Assembly: GCA_015847255.1 (NCBI GenBank)
Contig: JADLZK010001918.1
Location: forward strand, 1,488,001 to 1,552,000
DNA: 64,000 nt
Reading direction: 5' to 3'
From: Hyparrhenia diplandra
Lineage: Eukaryota > Streptophyta > Magnoliopsida > Poales > Poaceae
Positions within the stretch are counted from its first letter, which is position 1. Every line of letters starts with the position of its first letter. Position numbers and translations under genes: made by a program. Below, in pieces: positions 55,662-64,000 of this stretch. Under the pieces are notes generated by a model. That model was not told the DNA's origin, ran no database searches, and saw only the letters and a program-made list of their open reading frames with translations.

Positions 55662-56743
55662 AGGACTGTAAGTGCATTTCTTGAAGAATTTCATGAGAAA
55701 CAGGAATAGGTTGGTTACATAATCTTTATGATTATTTTGAGTTGTGTTTGAATGTACTTATTCTTTCTGATTAACCACTAAATGCATATATCACATTGCA
55801 AATGTATTTCATATAGTGCACCTTTTTTCTTGACAAAACTATTAAGTCTATAACCATCTAGGAGTTGCTTCTCATTACGTTTTGCATTTCACAATGTTTT
55901 CTGTCATTTTCACTTGCTTGAGCCAGCCCATGCATTTTACTTTGAGAGCTGTTTGGGGTTCTATCCCCTAATATAGCAGGGCAATGCAAGTATACCTTCT
56001 AAATGAGTGGTTTTGCTGACCTGGTTATATCCCTTTCTTTGACTGTCAACTCTACTTGGCGTGATACGATTACGTTGTGTGGAAGCTTCATTTTCAGTCA
56101 TGAAGAACTGAACTGATCTCCTTAGTTTACTTAAAGGCCAAAGAATGGCTTCAAAATTTGGGGATCAGGGAGCATATGCCAGTTGTACATGATGATGTGA
56201 AGCCGATGATGTGCATGTTCCTTCACAGCATGATGAATCTGTCAAAAACAGGTAAAGTGGTTCACTTGAAACAGTTAAAGCAGTTGGCTTCCCACATATC
56301 CATGTGCATGTATATAATATATGGATACGTAAAATTTGGCTGCAGAAATGTTCCTTCAAGTGCTGTTTTACCTGTTATTCGACCTTCCCTTGGTCGTCAG
56401 CAATCAATTTCTGATCGTGCAAAGGTTGCCATGCAACAATACTTGAACCATTTCTTGGGAAACTTGGATATTGTCAACTCAAGGGAGGTAACAAAAGCTT
56501 CCATTATAAAAATCATGTTAGTTTTGATGAAAATTTGTAAATATAACCAAAGTATTGTGCATGTGTCCATTAGAGTGGATCATCCTGTTTCTCATTATCT
56601 TTTATACTGTAACATTTGTTAAAATGCAGGTTTGCAAATTTTTGGAAGTTTCACTGTTATCATTTTTACCAGAGTATGGGCCCAAGCTAAAGGAAGATTA
56701 TGTTAGAGCAAGGCACTTGCCAAAAAAAATGAAATTGAGATGA
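55662..56743 (+). pseudogene. Phospholipase D zeta (PX/PH type) gene fragment, four exons
   Basis: Four consecutive exons of the N-terminal PX-to-PH part are recognisable. At about 55662-55709 AFLEEFHEKQE is followed by TAG in place of the expected Q. At 56137-56251 AKEWLQNLGIREHMPVVHDD is followed, after a 1-bp deletion, by DDVHVPSQHDESVKN. At 56346-56487 come NVPSSAVLPVIRPSLGRQQS then ISDRAKVAMQQYLNHFLGNL. At 56630-56730 come VCKFLEVSLLSFLPEYGPK and LKEDYVRARHLPK. Introns with GT/AG limits remain between them (donors 55710, 56252, 56488; acceptors before 56137, 56346, 56630), so capture was from DNA. The catalytic HKD domains are absent. Intact PLD zeta hydrolyses phosphatidylcholine to phosphatidic acid. 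Confidence 0.85.
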
Positions 56744-56782
56744 ACAGTAAAGAGAGATACTGTTCATCAACAAGCTGTTTTA

Positions 56783-56915
56783 GCTTTTTGTAATAGTAGT
56801 CGGCAAAAGGCATCCTTTTTCTTTCACATCTTGCCAATCATAACCAAAAGCTTTTGTAATAGTAGCCGCAAAAGGCATCCTTTTTCTTTCACATCTTGCC
56901 AATCATAACCAAAGA
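56783..56915. repeat. 67-bp tandem duplication
   Basis: Two adjacent copies, at 56783 and 56850, of a unit containing GTAATAGTAG, AAAAGGCATCCTTTTTC and CATCTTGCCAATCATAACC, differing by a few bases. They lie within the putative Helitron, 3' of the PLD exons. The rest of 56916-57660 is AT-rich with no recognised gene. Confidence 0.85.
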
Positions 56916-57686
56916 ATGTTTTCCTTAAGCAAAAAAGAGGACTAAATCTTCCCAACTACAACCATATTCATGTCTACATCGAGCCCCTTATTGTTCACTC
57001 ATTAAGTCATTTGCAACCTACATCACTTGCATTCCATAGCGATGATTACATGCCCCTATAATTTTTTTTTATTTATATACAATACATTATCGTTTAGCAA
57101 CACAAGATGGATCAACCTAATCTTTAAATCTATAACATCTTCACATTTCATATATTTTGCACCAACTCACAGGCAAAGCGAAGGTTGGATCTTAACCAAG
57201 AGGCTCCAGTTGATCCTCAAGAAAAATAGCAAAAGACACAGTGAGGTATTTCAAAAGTTATTAGAATTAGCAAAGCTCTAAATAATCAATCAATAATAAT
57301 ATCTGAAATCTATGCTATGCACGCTATTAATACAGTTAACCATTGCAGATTATTCTCAACATCAGCCATAAAGAACGACATAGGAGGAATTATGTTAGCT
57401 GCCAAGGACTCACTCAAATAAATAATTGCGTAGTCCTTTTTTTAAATTACCGCAAGATACATTGTGCAATCTTAATAATTTTTTGGATTATACTCGGTTC
57501 AGATACTTCAGTTCAAACAGCTTGGCACTTTGGTCTTAAAAAATAGTTGTCTATACTCAATACAATGATATTTCACCTTTCTATAATAAGATCCACTATC
57601 GTGCATGATGATATCATAAAATTCTCTCCTATGATCATTGCATTTTTCTTAATTCCCGCAGCAACGCCAGCGGGGAGATTCCCTAG

Positions 57687-58002
57687 TTACTATCTAGTGA
57701 ACGAACCAACTGTGGTACCAACCAAAAAAATAAATAGCAGGCTACAGCACCGCTATAGCTGCACAAGAGGCTTGGCACTAAGATATTCGTATTTTTTCCG
57801 TTATGACAGTTTCACCGCTATTTACTTGAATCTACGGCTAGCCAAGTGGTCTGAAATCGTGTATTGATCTGTGGTCTTTATATTATTCTTAGGACAACTA
57901 ATAAATAACAGCCATCATATACTAGCGGATAGGGGCACGCAACAATAGATTATAGCAGATAAGCCTGCCGACCGTAGCCTGTTAACAATGATATGTGTAC
58001 TG
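57687..58002. other. Short interval between Helitron end and CACTA element
   Basis: No gene or named repeat recognised. Confidence 0.5.
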
Positions 58003-58715
58003 CACTCCTACAATAACGATTTTTGGTGGTTTTTTTTTTTTGATTTTCGTGGCCGTTTTGGAACCGCCACTGAGGGAAGGTCACCGTTAATCCGCAATAA
58101 TAATAATAAAAAGGATAAAATCTAAAACCTAACGGGTCGGCCTGGACCCTAGGCCGCCGCCACTAGGGATTCGGGTTGCCGGGTTGGGATCCGCCGCCAC
58201 CGCCATGTCCAAGCTGGCGCGACACAGCGAAGCGCCTTAGCTGCGAGCGCCGGGCAGCCACGCCTTGCGCCGTGAGCGCCGGGCCACGAGCTTGGCCGCC
58301 ACCGGTGGAGGATGCGCCGTGATGGGAAGGAAAGGGAGGGGGCGCCATGGAGAGAGGGGTGAGGTGGGGGAGCGGGATCCGGGAGGGAAACGAGAGAGGG
58401 AGGGGGCGCCGTTGGGCTGGGCAGAGGAAGGAGTGAAAGGTGAGAGTGAAGAGTGGAACCCTAACTCTGTTATATATATAGTGGCAGCAGTATATCGGGC
58501 TGATGTGAATCCAGATAGGCTATTTGGGCCCTAATTTGGGCTATAATTAATGGTGGCGATCGGTTAATCAATTTACCGCTGCGGTTATTATAACTGTCGT
58601 GGATAATTAAAAATAACCGTCACAGCTAATCAAAGCATTAATCGCAGCGTTTTTTTAAATAACTGTCACGGTTAATAAAATAGAAACACCATGTAAAAGA
58701 TTTCATGTAGTAGTG
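58003..58715 (+). mobile_element. Non-autonomous CACTA, copy C (713 bp)
   Basis: The termini CACTCCTACAATAACG and TTTCATGTAGTAGTG are flanked by the 3-bp duplication CTG (58000-58002 and 58716-58718). The right terminus matches copy B; the left has CACTC for CACTA. Subterminal repeats are present but more diverged (CCGTCACAG, CTGTCACGGTTAAT). The core again starts after AAACCTAACGGG (about 58125) and is GC-rich. It contains a TATATATATAG near 58472 that would drive transcription outward. No gene recognised in the core. Confidence 0.75.
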
Positions 58716-58718
58716 CTG

Positions 58719-61385
58719 ATTGTTGACTTGCTGACATAAAAGCTTTTTTTTTCATCTCGTGAAGCCTGTATTTGTTATTGCTTGTTTTAATCTAATACAG
58801 CTTTTCTGTAGAGGCTTGGGTCGTCCCTCCAGATTCGCTGAAAAAAAAAAAAGTTGGTAAAACTGTGTATACCTTCAATAGTTGGTCAGTAATTGTAGTA
58901 ATGGACGTGTTTTGATAAGTTTGTGTAATTTTTATTGGTTACTTTGATCCATCTATCATAATGTCATAGTGGCTAGATAATTTTGGTACAAATTTGGGGT
59001 CCATAAAAGAACACAGGTATTATTTGATATAGATATGTGTTACTGGATTCATCATGAATTATAGTTTCATGATATATCTATTTGGTGTAATAAATGTCAA
59101 CAATCTTTTCTTTACTAACTATAAAGGATGAAAAGGGGACAATTTTTGGTGCGGTAAAAATTTTCTGTACGCTTCCCTCCGCCTCCTGCGATACCAGTCC
59201 CCAATCCGAAAAATTTGGCGCCGATAGGTGGAACCATGGCATTCCATCTCTCCTCTCCTCCCCTTCCCGACGCGAGCCGCCCCCGAGTCCCAACTCCCCG
59301 CTTTCTCCTAAACCCTAAGCCGGCGCTCTCACCATCGCCATCCACAGCAGCAGCGCGCCGCTTGACGACGCCAGCACCGCCGCCATGACGATGCCAGCGC
59401 CGCCGCCACAGGGTCGTTTATCCGCCCCAACGCACGACCAGTGCGACTGCCTTGCCCATCCTCGATCTATATGCCGCCGCCCATCACCGACCCTCGCCAA
59501 GACGAGCGGGCGCCGCCTCTGAATCTTCGCGCTCGCTCCCACGGCAGCATGGCCGTGGAGGACGAGGAGCCCGCAGCCTCCCCGGTCGCCACTGTTTTTC
59601 TATTTTCTGTGATTTTAGGAGCTATTTTTAGAGAAATTCTCGTTCTCGGATTTGGAGCGATTTGGCTTGTTCTTTTTTATCCTGATTGATGCTTTATCAA
59701 GTGAATGAATTAGGTCACCAAGTGATTTGAATCAATTCCACTCGTACATCAAGATATCAGTCGAGTAGCATTTTTGGGGAAAGTTTTTTGTTCATGCATG
59801 TGATCTGAATTTCCGAGATGTTCGGTTCAAATTGAACGATGATTTCTTCGAATAGCTCACCTACTCTGTTCTGATCCTCTGCGAAATTTGAGAACGAGTC
59901 ATGGCGATTTGGTCAAGTTTCTCTCCATATAATGCTCGCCTGTTTTTCGTTGTTCGTGCGTTCGATCTCTTTGTGTCACGCTTTGGTCGATCACTATGGT
60001 ACAGGTTGGGATCGCCAGTGCAGCCAACGTCGATCCCCGCAGCTGCGCCGCGTGCACCAGCTATTTCCCGCTCCCCAGCAGCAGCAGCCAACGTCGATCC
60101 CAGCACCAATGCATGTCCTCGCTCGGCACCAAGCACAGGTGCTTTGCACTCGGCCGATTGGCCCAGTTGACAAGCAGCAGTTCGTGCTTCAGTAGAAGCA
60201 TTAGCAACTACCCTGCACGAGCAAACTAACAACATGGAGGCAGGTAACTCGACATTCACATTCAGAGTAAGTGCGTCATCTTGTTCCTATTTAAATTCAG
60301 TTCCAGAGTCGAGTGCCCTTTCTCTGCAATAGTGAGTTATCATTTTAAGGATTCATTATCTCATATTTGGAGTATTAATTTATTTCACCTGATCGCAGTC
60401 GTACTCACGATTTGAAAGGGTAGTATGCACTTTTGCTTGTTTCACTTGCACAGCTTGTCCTGTTCTTTGTTTCCCAGGTCTCTCCAATTTCAGAGAGGCA
60501 TCACTCTCAATTTAATTTGGCAGATAGCAAGTGTAGCAGCTATTTCTCATTGTTGTTTAGAAGTAGAAAGTTGCTCGTTTCTTTGATCGAAATGCGCATT
60601 AGGCAGCAGCTTCTCTGCCTCCGCTATCTCCTGTTCACTGTAGTTCTTGCCTCATTTACAGGAAACAAGTTTCAGCACTCAATTTTTTTTTATCTTGCAT
60701 ACGTGAATTACTACTTGTTCTTTCATGCTTGATCTGATTTACATAAGTTGTAGAGGTCCAAGTCTCGACTGTAGGTAGTTTTTTTGTTTTAGTAGTGTCC
60801 CGCCTTTTTGGTTTCTTTTCCAGATTTCTCGCACGAATCCATGGAACTATGCTTACAAAGAACAAATATTCAGTAATGGACTGCATTGTATAGATCCATG
60901 TTCCTACCACACATTTAAAACAACTAAACAAGTAAAAAAAAATATTTGGCCATGGTAATACAGGTATCTTGGATGCCTTGTACAAATTAGCATCAACCTT
61001 CACATTTTTCTATCTTGGCTGTCACATTGTCGCTGACAAACAGGCACAAGGTGGTATATCTAGCGATGGTGTCATACTTTCTAAACTATGTTTTTACGGA
61101 TCCTAGATTATCTGAACTGAGTACCAATTGAAATTTTGTATTGTCTTGCAACTCTGTATATTAGAAATGTTTTTGAACACATGGTACAAGTTTTTTCTTT
61201 ACAATATGGAAAAGAGGTCCATGACATTGTTTTGTGAATACATGTTTAAATCAGTGATTAATTTAGATGTGGTAGTTTTTGTAATCCAAATCTTGTTATT
61301 ATTGGATTCCTTGTCTGAGTTCCGCTCTCAATGGAAGTTCTAACTTCCTGATTATCAAAGTGACATGAACTTTCTAAGTTGAATT
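58719..61385 (+). other. Gene-like GC-rich block with intron-like sequence, donor unknown
   Basis: 58949-59103 is the second copy of a dispersed repeat (see 33891). From about 59150 the sequence looks like a gene 5' region: AACCCTAAGCCGGCGC near 59312, then a GC-rich block to 59580 with MAVEDEEPAASPVAT, then AT-rich intron-like sequence. A second GC-rich block at 60000-60170 contains repeated CCAACGTCGATCCC words. These may be exons of the same captured gene as the RPT6 fragment or of another; I cannot tell. Confidence 0.35.
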
Positions 61386-62054
61386 GCTCGTGTACACCCT
61401 GAAGGAAAATATGTGGTGGATTAGATAAGAGCATTGACACCACAAAGATCACACCTTCAACATGAGTTGCTCTTCGAATGACTGCTATATGCTCCATCTG
61501 ATATGTGAAGTCAACTTTGAAGTCATCGAGCTTCCAATCAAACATCCGAGCTGTTTGAGAGCCTTGGAATTGCCCAACCAAAGGACTTTTTCTCCCTTGA
61601 AGACCATCTTAACTTGTTTGTTTTTACATGTAAGGTGGAAAAGACTGCGGATCCTATTTATTTTTCAGGGTTCTCCTTTATGGACCTCGGCACACGTGTT
61701 GCTCATCACACCGACCGCACCTTCATCAGGTTGTCGCGGTTCTAAGTTGGTTCGTAAGTATATTGTTGAGGGCTCCCAGATGGTCCGTGAACTCTTTGTT
61801 GTGGCAGGTAGGCTGAGTAAATATCTCCACATTTTTCTTCATGTTGTAGCTGAAGCATTAGTTGTTTGTGAGTTGAAGCATAATTTTGCATATACATATT
61901 TTTTTATTATCTTTAATTGTGGGCTTAGCTATCTGGTTATCTTATTGTAGGGGAACATGCACCATCCATTATATTTATGGATGAAATTGACTCAACTATC
62001 TGCTATAGAATGGAGTTTGGCGCGATGGTTTTGAAGCATCAAACAAAATTTAAG
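61386..62054 (+). pseudogene. 26S proteasome ATPase RPT6 fragment, degenerate
   Basis: Successive pieces match the plant RPT6 (regulatory subunit 8) order. VHPEGKYVVD (61389) is followed by a stop and frame changes, then NDCYMLHLI (61477), EVIELPIKHP (61518) and an intron-like gap with acceptor at 61668. Next come GVLLYGP, VAHHTDRTFIRL, KYIVEGSQMVRELFV (61671-61807), another intron (61808-61950), then EHAPSIIFMDEIDST (61951-61999, Walker B) and DGFEASNKI (to 62054). The P-loop that should follow LLYGP (GTGKT) is deleted, as is the segment between the Walker B strand and DGFEASN. An ATPase cannot result. Retained introns indicate DNA-level origin, probably transposon capture. Confidence 0.85.
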
Positions 62055-62202
62055 GTACACATCACTTGTGTTCTGTGTTAGTCCGCATCTCGCCATGAAG
62101 GAGAACAAGGAGATCCGTAAAAAGAAGAACAAGGTCCAAAGAAGAAGAACAAGGTCCCCGCAACCTTGCAAATGATAAGCTCAAGTGATCTCGGAGGACG
62201 AT

Positions 62203-62685
62203 TGTCGCCGGTTTACCCGGCGATAGTCTAGCAGGGGGTATGCCCGACTAGTAGATTGAGCGGTAGAGGTGTGCTAGACGGCTAACGAGACGTTAAGCGT
62301 AACGAGCGTAGGGACAAAAACACACGCGTTTTACCTGTGTTGGGGACGCTTTGATGGCGTAAAACCTACGCCCCGCTTAGTTGTATTGATTGATTGAGAA
62401 AAAATCTCTCCCTCGGGGGATCCCCGCCTCTTTATATAGTCCGGGGAGCAGGGTTACAGGTCGGATCTATCCCGACAAGAGCGATCCTGGTCGGTTACAA
62501 ATAGGAAAGTGTATAGTGATTATGATTGAACTATACTAGGAAACTATCTTGACGACCAAGTTTAGGCCGTGATCTCCGATAATCCTGGTCTTCTATCGCC
62601 AAGGGCTTCAATCCGTCGTCCTGGGCCGGCCCGAGAGGCCTAACCCAAAGCGACCCGTGAGGGGATAGGGGTTTATCCCCCCACA
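62203..62685 (-). repeat. Gypsy 3' LTR (about 483 bp)
   Basis: On the minus strand it starts TGTGGGGGGATAAACCCC and ends GGTAAACCGGCGACA. It has a TATA box (CTATATAAAG, 62431-62440 inverted) followed by the leader CAATCAATCAATACAAC. The partner LTR lies outside the window, so the 5-bp duplication (ACGAT on this side) cannot be checked. Confidence 0.75.
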
Positions 62686-63560
62686 GCTAGTCCCCAAGCA
62701 CGTTGTATGCTGCAGGTGAAAGAGTCTTGACGCTTTGATCATCGGGAGGTGTTGTCGACCAGTCTTCATACGGTGTCGACCAGACTAGTTTTACGCCGAC
62801 TAGCCTGGGACAGCTCTCGACCAGCCGCTTGTTTTCCTGTATCTTCTTCCCTTTGCTTCCGACCAGTCTAGTCTTGACGAGTCCGCCTGCTGGATGCTGG
62901 GTGCTCCAATGAAAAAAAATCTTTTTCTTTCTAGCAAAGTGTGCCCACGTGTAGTGGATAAACACTGTAAAATTGTAAGTACCAAAAAATTGAGCACGAT
63001 TCACCATAGGTGAAGTGTGCCCACTTAGTCCCCGAGCCTAGGAGTAGGTGAGTAATCACGTACTGCTAGGGTCAAAAGAAAAAATATGAGCAAAAAGTCC
63101 CCGAGTAATCGGAAACCTAACTGGCGCATGTACCGTACTCCAACGCGATTAATGTACGCCAGAGTCCCCGAGCCCGGTATGTCTGCCCGAACATAGGGTG
63201 CTCATGCACCATGCAAGGGCCGAGGCACGATAGTGCCGCCCCAAAGAATATCCAGGCCGCGGTCGTGAAATCCGACAACCCGCGGCATCAAGGAAGCTTC
63301 GTCAAGAAGATAGGGGCCGCCAGTTCCCAAGAACGGCAAGATATCGGTCAATTAATATCCCGCATCATGTAGGGGAAACGTGACCGCGCGAGAATCGAGG
63401 AGATAGGATGCGTGGCAGCGCCACAACGCGCGCCCTGGAAAGGGTAATGATGACGGCGACGACGCCGCTTCGCCGCACGCACTCAAACCGGGGAATCAAG
63501 GAGGCGCGGGCCGCAAAGGCGCCGCGGTTGCCCATGCATCAACCCTAAAGGCGGTCGGGA

Positions 63561-64000
63561 CTATAAATATCGGCATCCCGCGCCCTTCGGGTCGCATCCG
63601 CCGTCGCCCTTTCCTCTTCGCAGTCCTTCGTCTTCCTTCGCTACAACGGCACCGGCTAGGGTTTGCGGCTGCTACGGGCGCTCACGCTCTTCACCGATAC
63701 CTCCATCGATTGCAAGAGTGTAAGTACCTTGGCGGATCCGTCAATGCGCGTTACTTAGCCCCCGGTGCTGTCGATTTGGGCACGGATTTGGTTCGATTTG
63801 GTTGCCAATCTTCGTTCCTTTTCTTGGAATGTAGAACCGCTTGAGGTGGGATGGACCGCCATGCTCGCGGAGGTCGCCGGGGCCGTAGTGCGAGCGTTTT
63901 GCCGGAGGGCCGGTGGAGCCTGGCGGGACGAGGAGGTGCGCTGTCGCCGGACGCGACGGAGAGCCTGTGCCGCTTTCGCGGCGGCGGGATCCCATAATCC
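63561..64000 (+). promoter_or_regulatory. Antisense promoter and 5' leader inside the gypsy element
   Basis: A TATA box CTATAAATAT (63561) and pyrimidine-rich leader (CCTTTCCTCTTCGCAGTCC) are followed by CCGGCTAGGGTTTGCGG and a strong splice donor GTAAGT (63720). Further on an AUG at 63852 opens a short GC-rich frame (MDRHARGGRRGRSASVLPEG). This is the layout expected for the 5' end of the antisense ORF transcript known in several Tat-lineage elements. The body of that ORF lies outside the window. Confidence 0.45.

Larger units (their letters stand above)
53842..57686 (+). mobile_element. Putative Helitron with captured gene fragments
   Basis: The right end is well formed: TTCCCGCAGCAACGCC then AGCGGGGAGATTCCCTAG|T. 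This is a GC-rich hairpin (CCCGC/GCGGG) about 8 nt before CTAG, followed by a host T, as in plant Helitrons. The left end is only a candidate (TCATTCCTACATACCATGAC after an A, 53842); another start is possible. Inside, in the same orientation, are a GC-rich exon-like block (53990-54640), a tyrosyl-tRNA synthetase exon and four phospholipase D zeta exons with introns. Capture of several genomic fragments with introns in one orientation is typical of grass Helitrons. No RepHel gene is present. Confidence 0.45.
62203..64000 (-). mobile_element. Tat-type Ty3-gypsy retrotransposon, 3' part
   Basis: The minus strand reads internal 3' region, polypurine-like GGGGACTAGC and 3' LTR; the element continues beyond 64000. 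The internal region from 62686 is GC-moderate with no gag-pol homology. That fits the long 3' region of the Tat/RIRE2 lineage, which can carry an ORF in antisense. A plus-strand promoter and leader near the right edge supports this. Confidence 0.7.

Noticed and set aside
59100..59130. Helitron 5' end (TCTTTTCTTTACTAAC) for the RPT6 fragment
   Set aside because: The words can equally be a diverged continuation of the dispersed repeat seen at 33891-34080, and no 3' terminus is visible.
1..64000. CRISPR arrays, bacterial operons, riboswitches, rRNA genes
   Set aside because: Nothing with regular repeat-spacer spacing or rRNA similarity; the window is clearly nuclear plant DNA.

Overview
The window looks like a gene-poor, repeat-dense interval of a grass (Poaceae) nuclear genome. 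The basis is the mix of elements: plant L1-type LINEs, Ty1-copia and Tat-type Ty3-gypsy retrotransposons, tRNA-derived SINEs, CACTA and Mutator-like elements carrying GC-rich gene scraps, a Helitron-type terminus, and an intronless LRR receptor-like protein pseudogene of a family expanded in grasses. I found no intact protein-coding gene; every recognisable coding stretch is a transposon gene or a frameshifted fragment.

The main content, from about 4.2 to 47.3 kb, is a cluster of at least eleven related, non-coding, plus-strand units. Most have a conserved proximal promoter, a TATA box, and 146-180 bp further on a near-invariant 22-nt block starting TAGGAATGAGAAACATC. That block closely resembles the complement of the reproductive 22-nt microRNA family miR2118. 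I therefore read the cluster as a supercluster of 21-nt phased siRNA (21-PHAS) precursor loci, the class that makes anther phasiRNAs in grasses via miR2118 cleavage, RDR6 and DCL4. Ten units keep a recognisable site and one has lost it. The cluster grew by tandem and segmental duplication: about 37-47 kb is a head-to-tail array with 2.5-4 kb spacing, and 5.0-7.1 kb is duplicated at 28.5-33.2 kb.

Transposons have repeatedly landed in these units, and the duplicated copies give empty sites that prove several insertions. They include a 7.25-kb LINE with 13-bp target duplications inside PHAS-4 (17.1-24.3 kb), a truncated LINE touching the target site of PHAS-6 (27.6 kb), a 1.04-kb non-autonomous CACTA (29.4 kb), a copia solo LTR (25.3 kb), a long-TIR MULE-like element (30.8 kb), a Pack-MULE (34.3 kb), and SINEs at 41.7 and 44.2 kb.

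Right of the cluster, 48-64 kb holds a retroposed LINE ORF1 fragment (48.0 kb), a frameshifted LRR receptor-like protein pseudogene on the minus strand (51.0-53.1 kb), and a region ending in a Helitron-like hairpin-CTAG terminus that joins a tyrosyl-tRNA synthetase exon to four phospholipase D zeta exons with introns retained (55.4-56.7 kb). A third CACTA relative follows (58.0 kb), then a decayed proteasome ATPase RPT6 fragment (61.4-62.1 kb), and finally the 3' LTR and antisense-transcribed 3' region of a Tat-type gypsy element that runs off the window. The leftmost 3.7 kb is repetitive and unclassified, possibly a long LTR.
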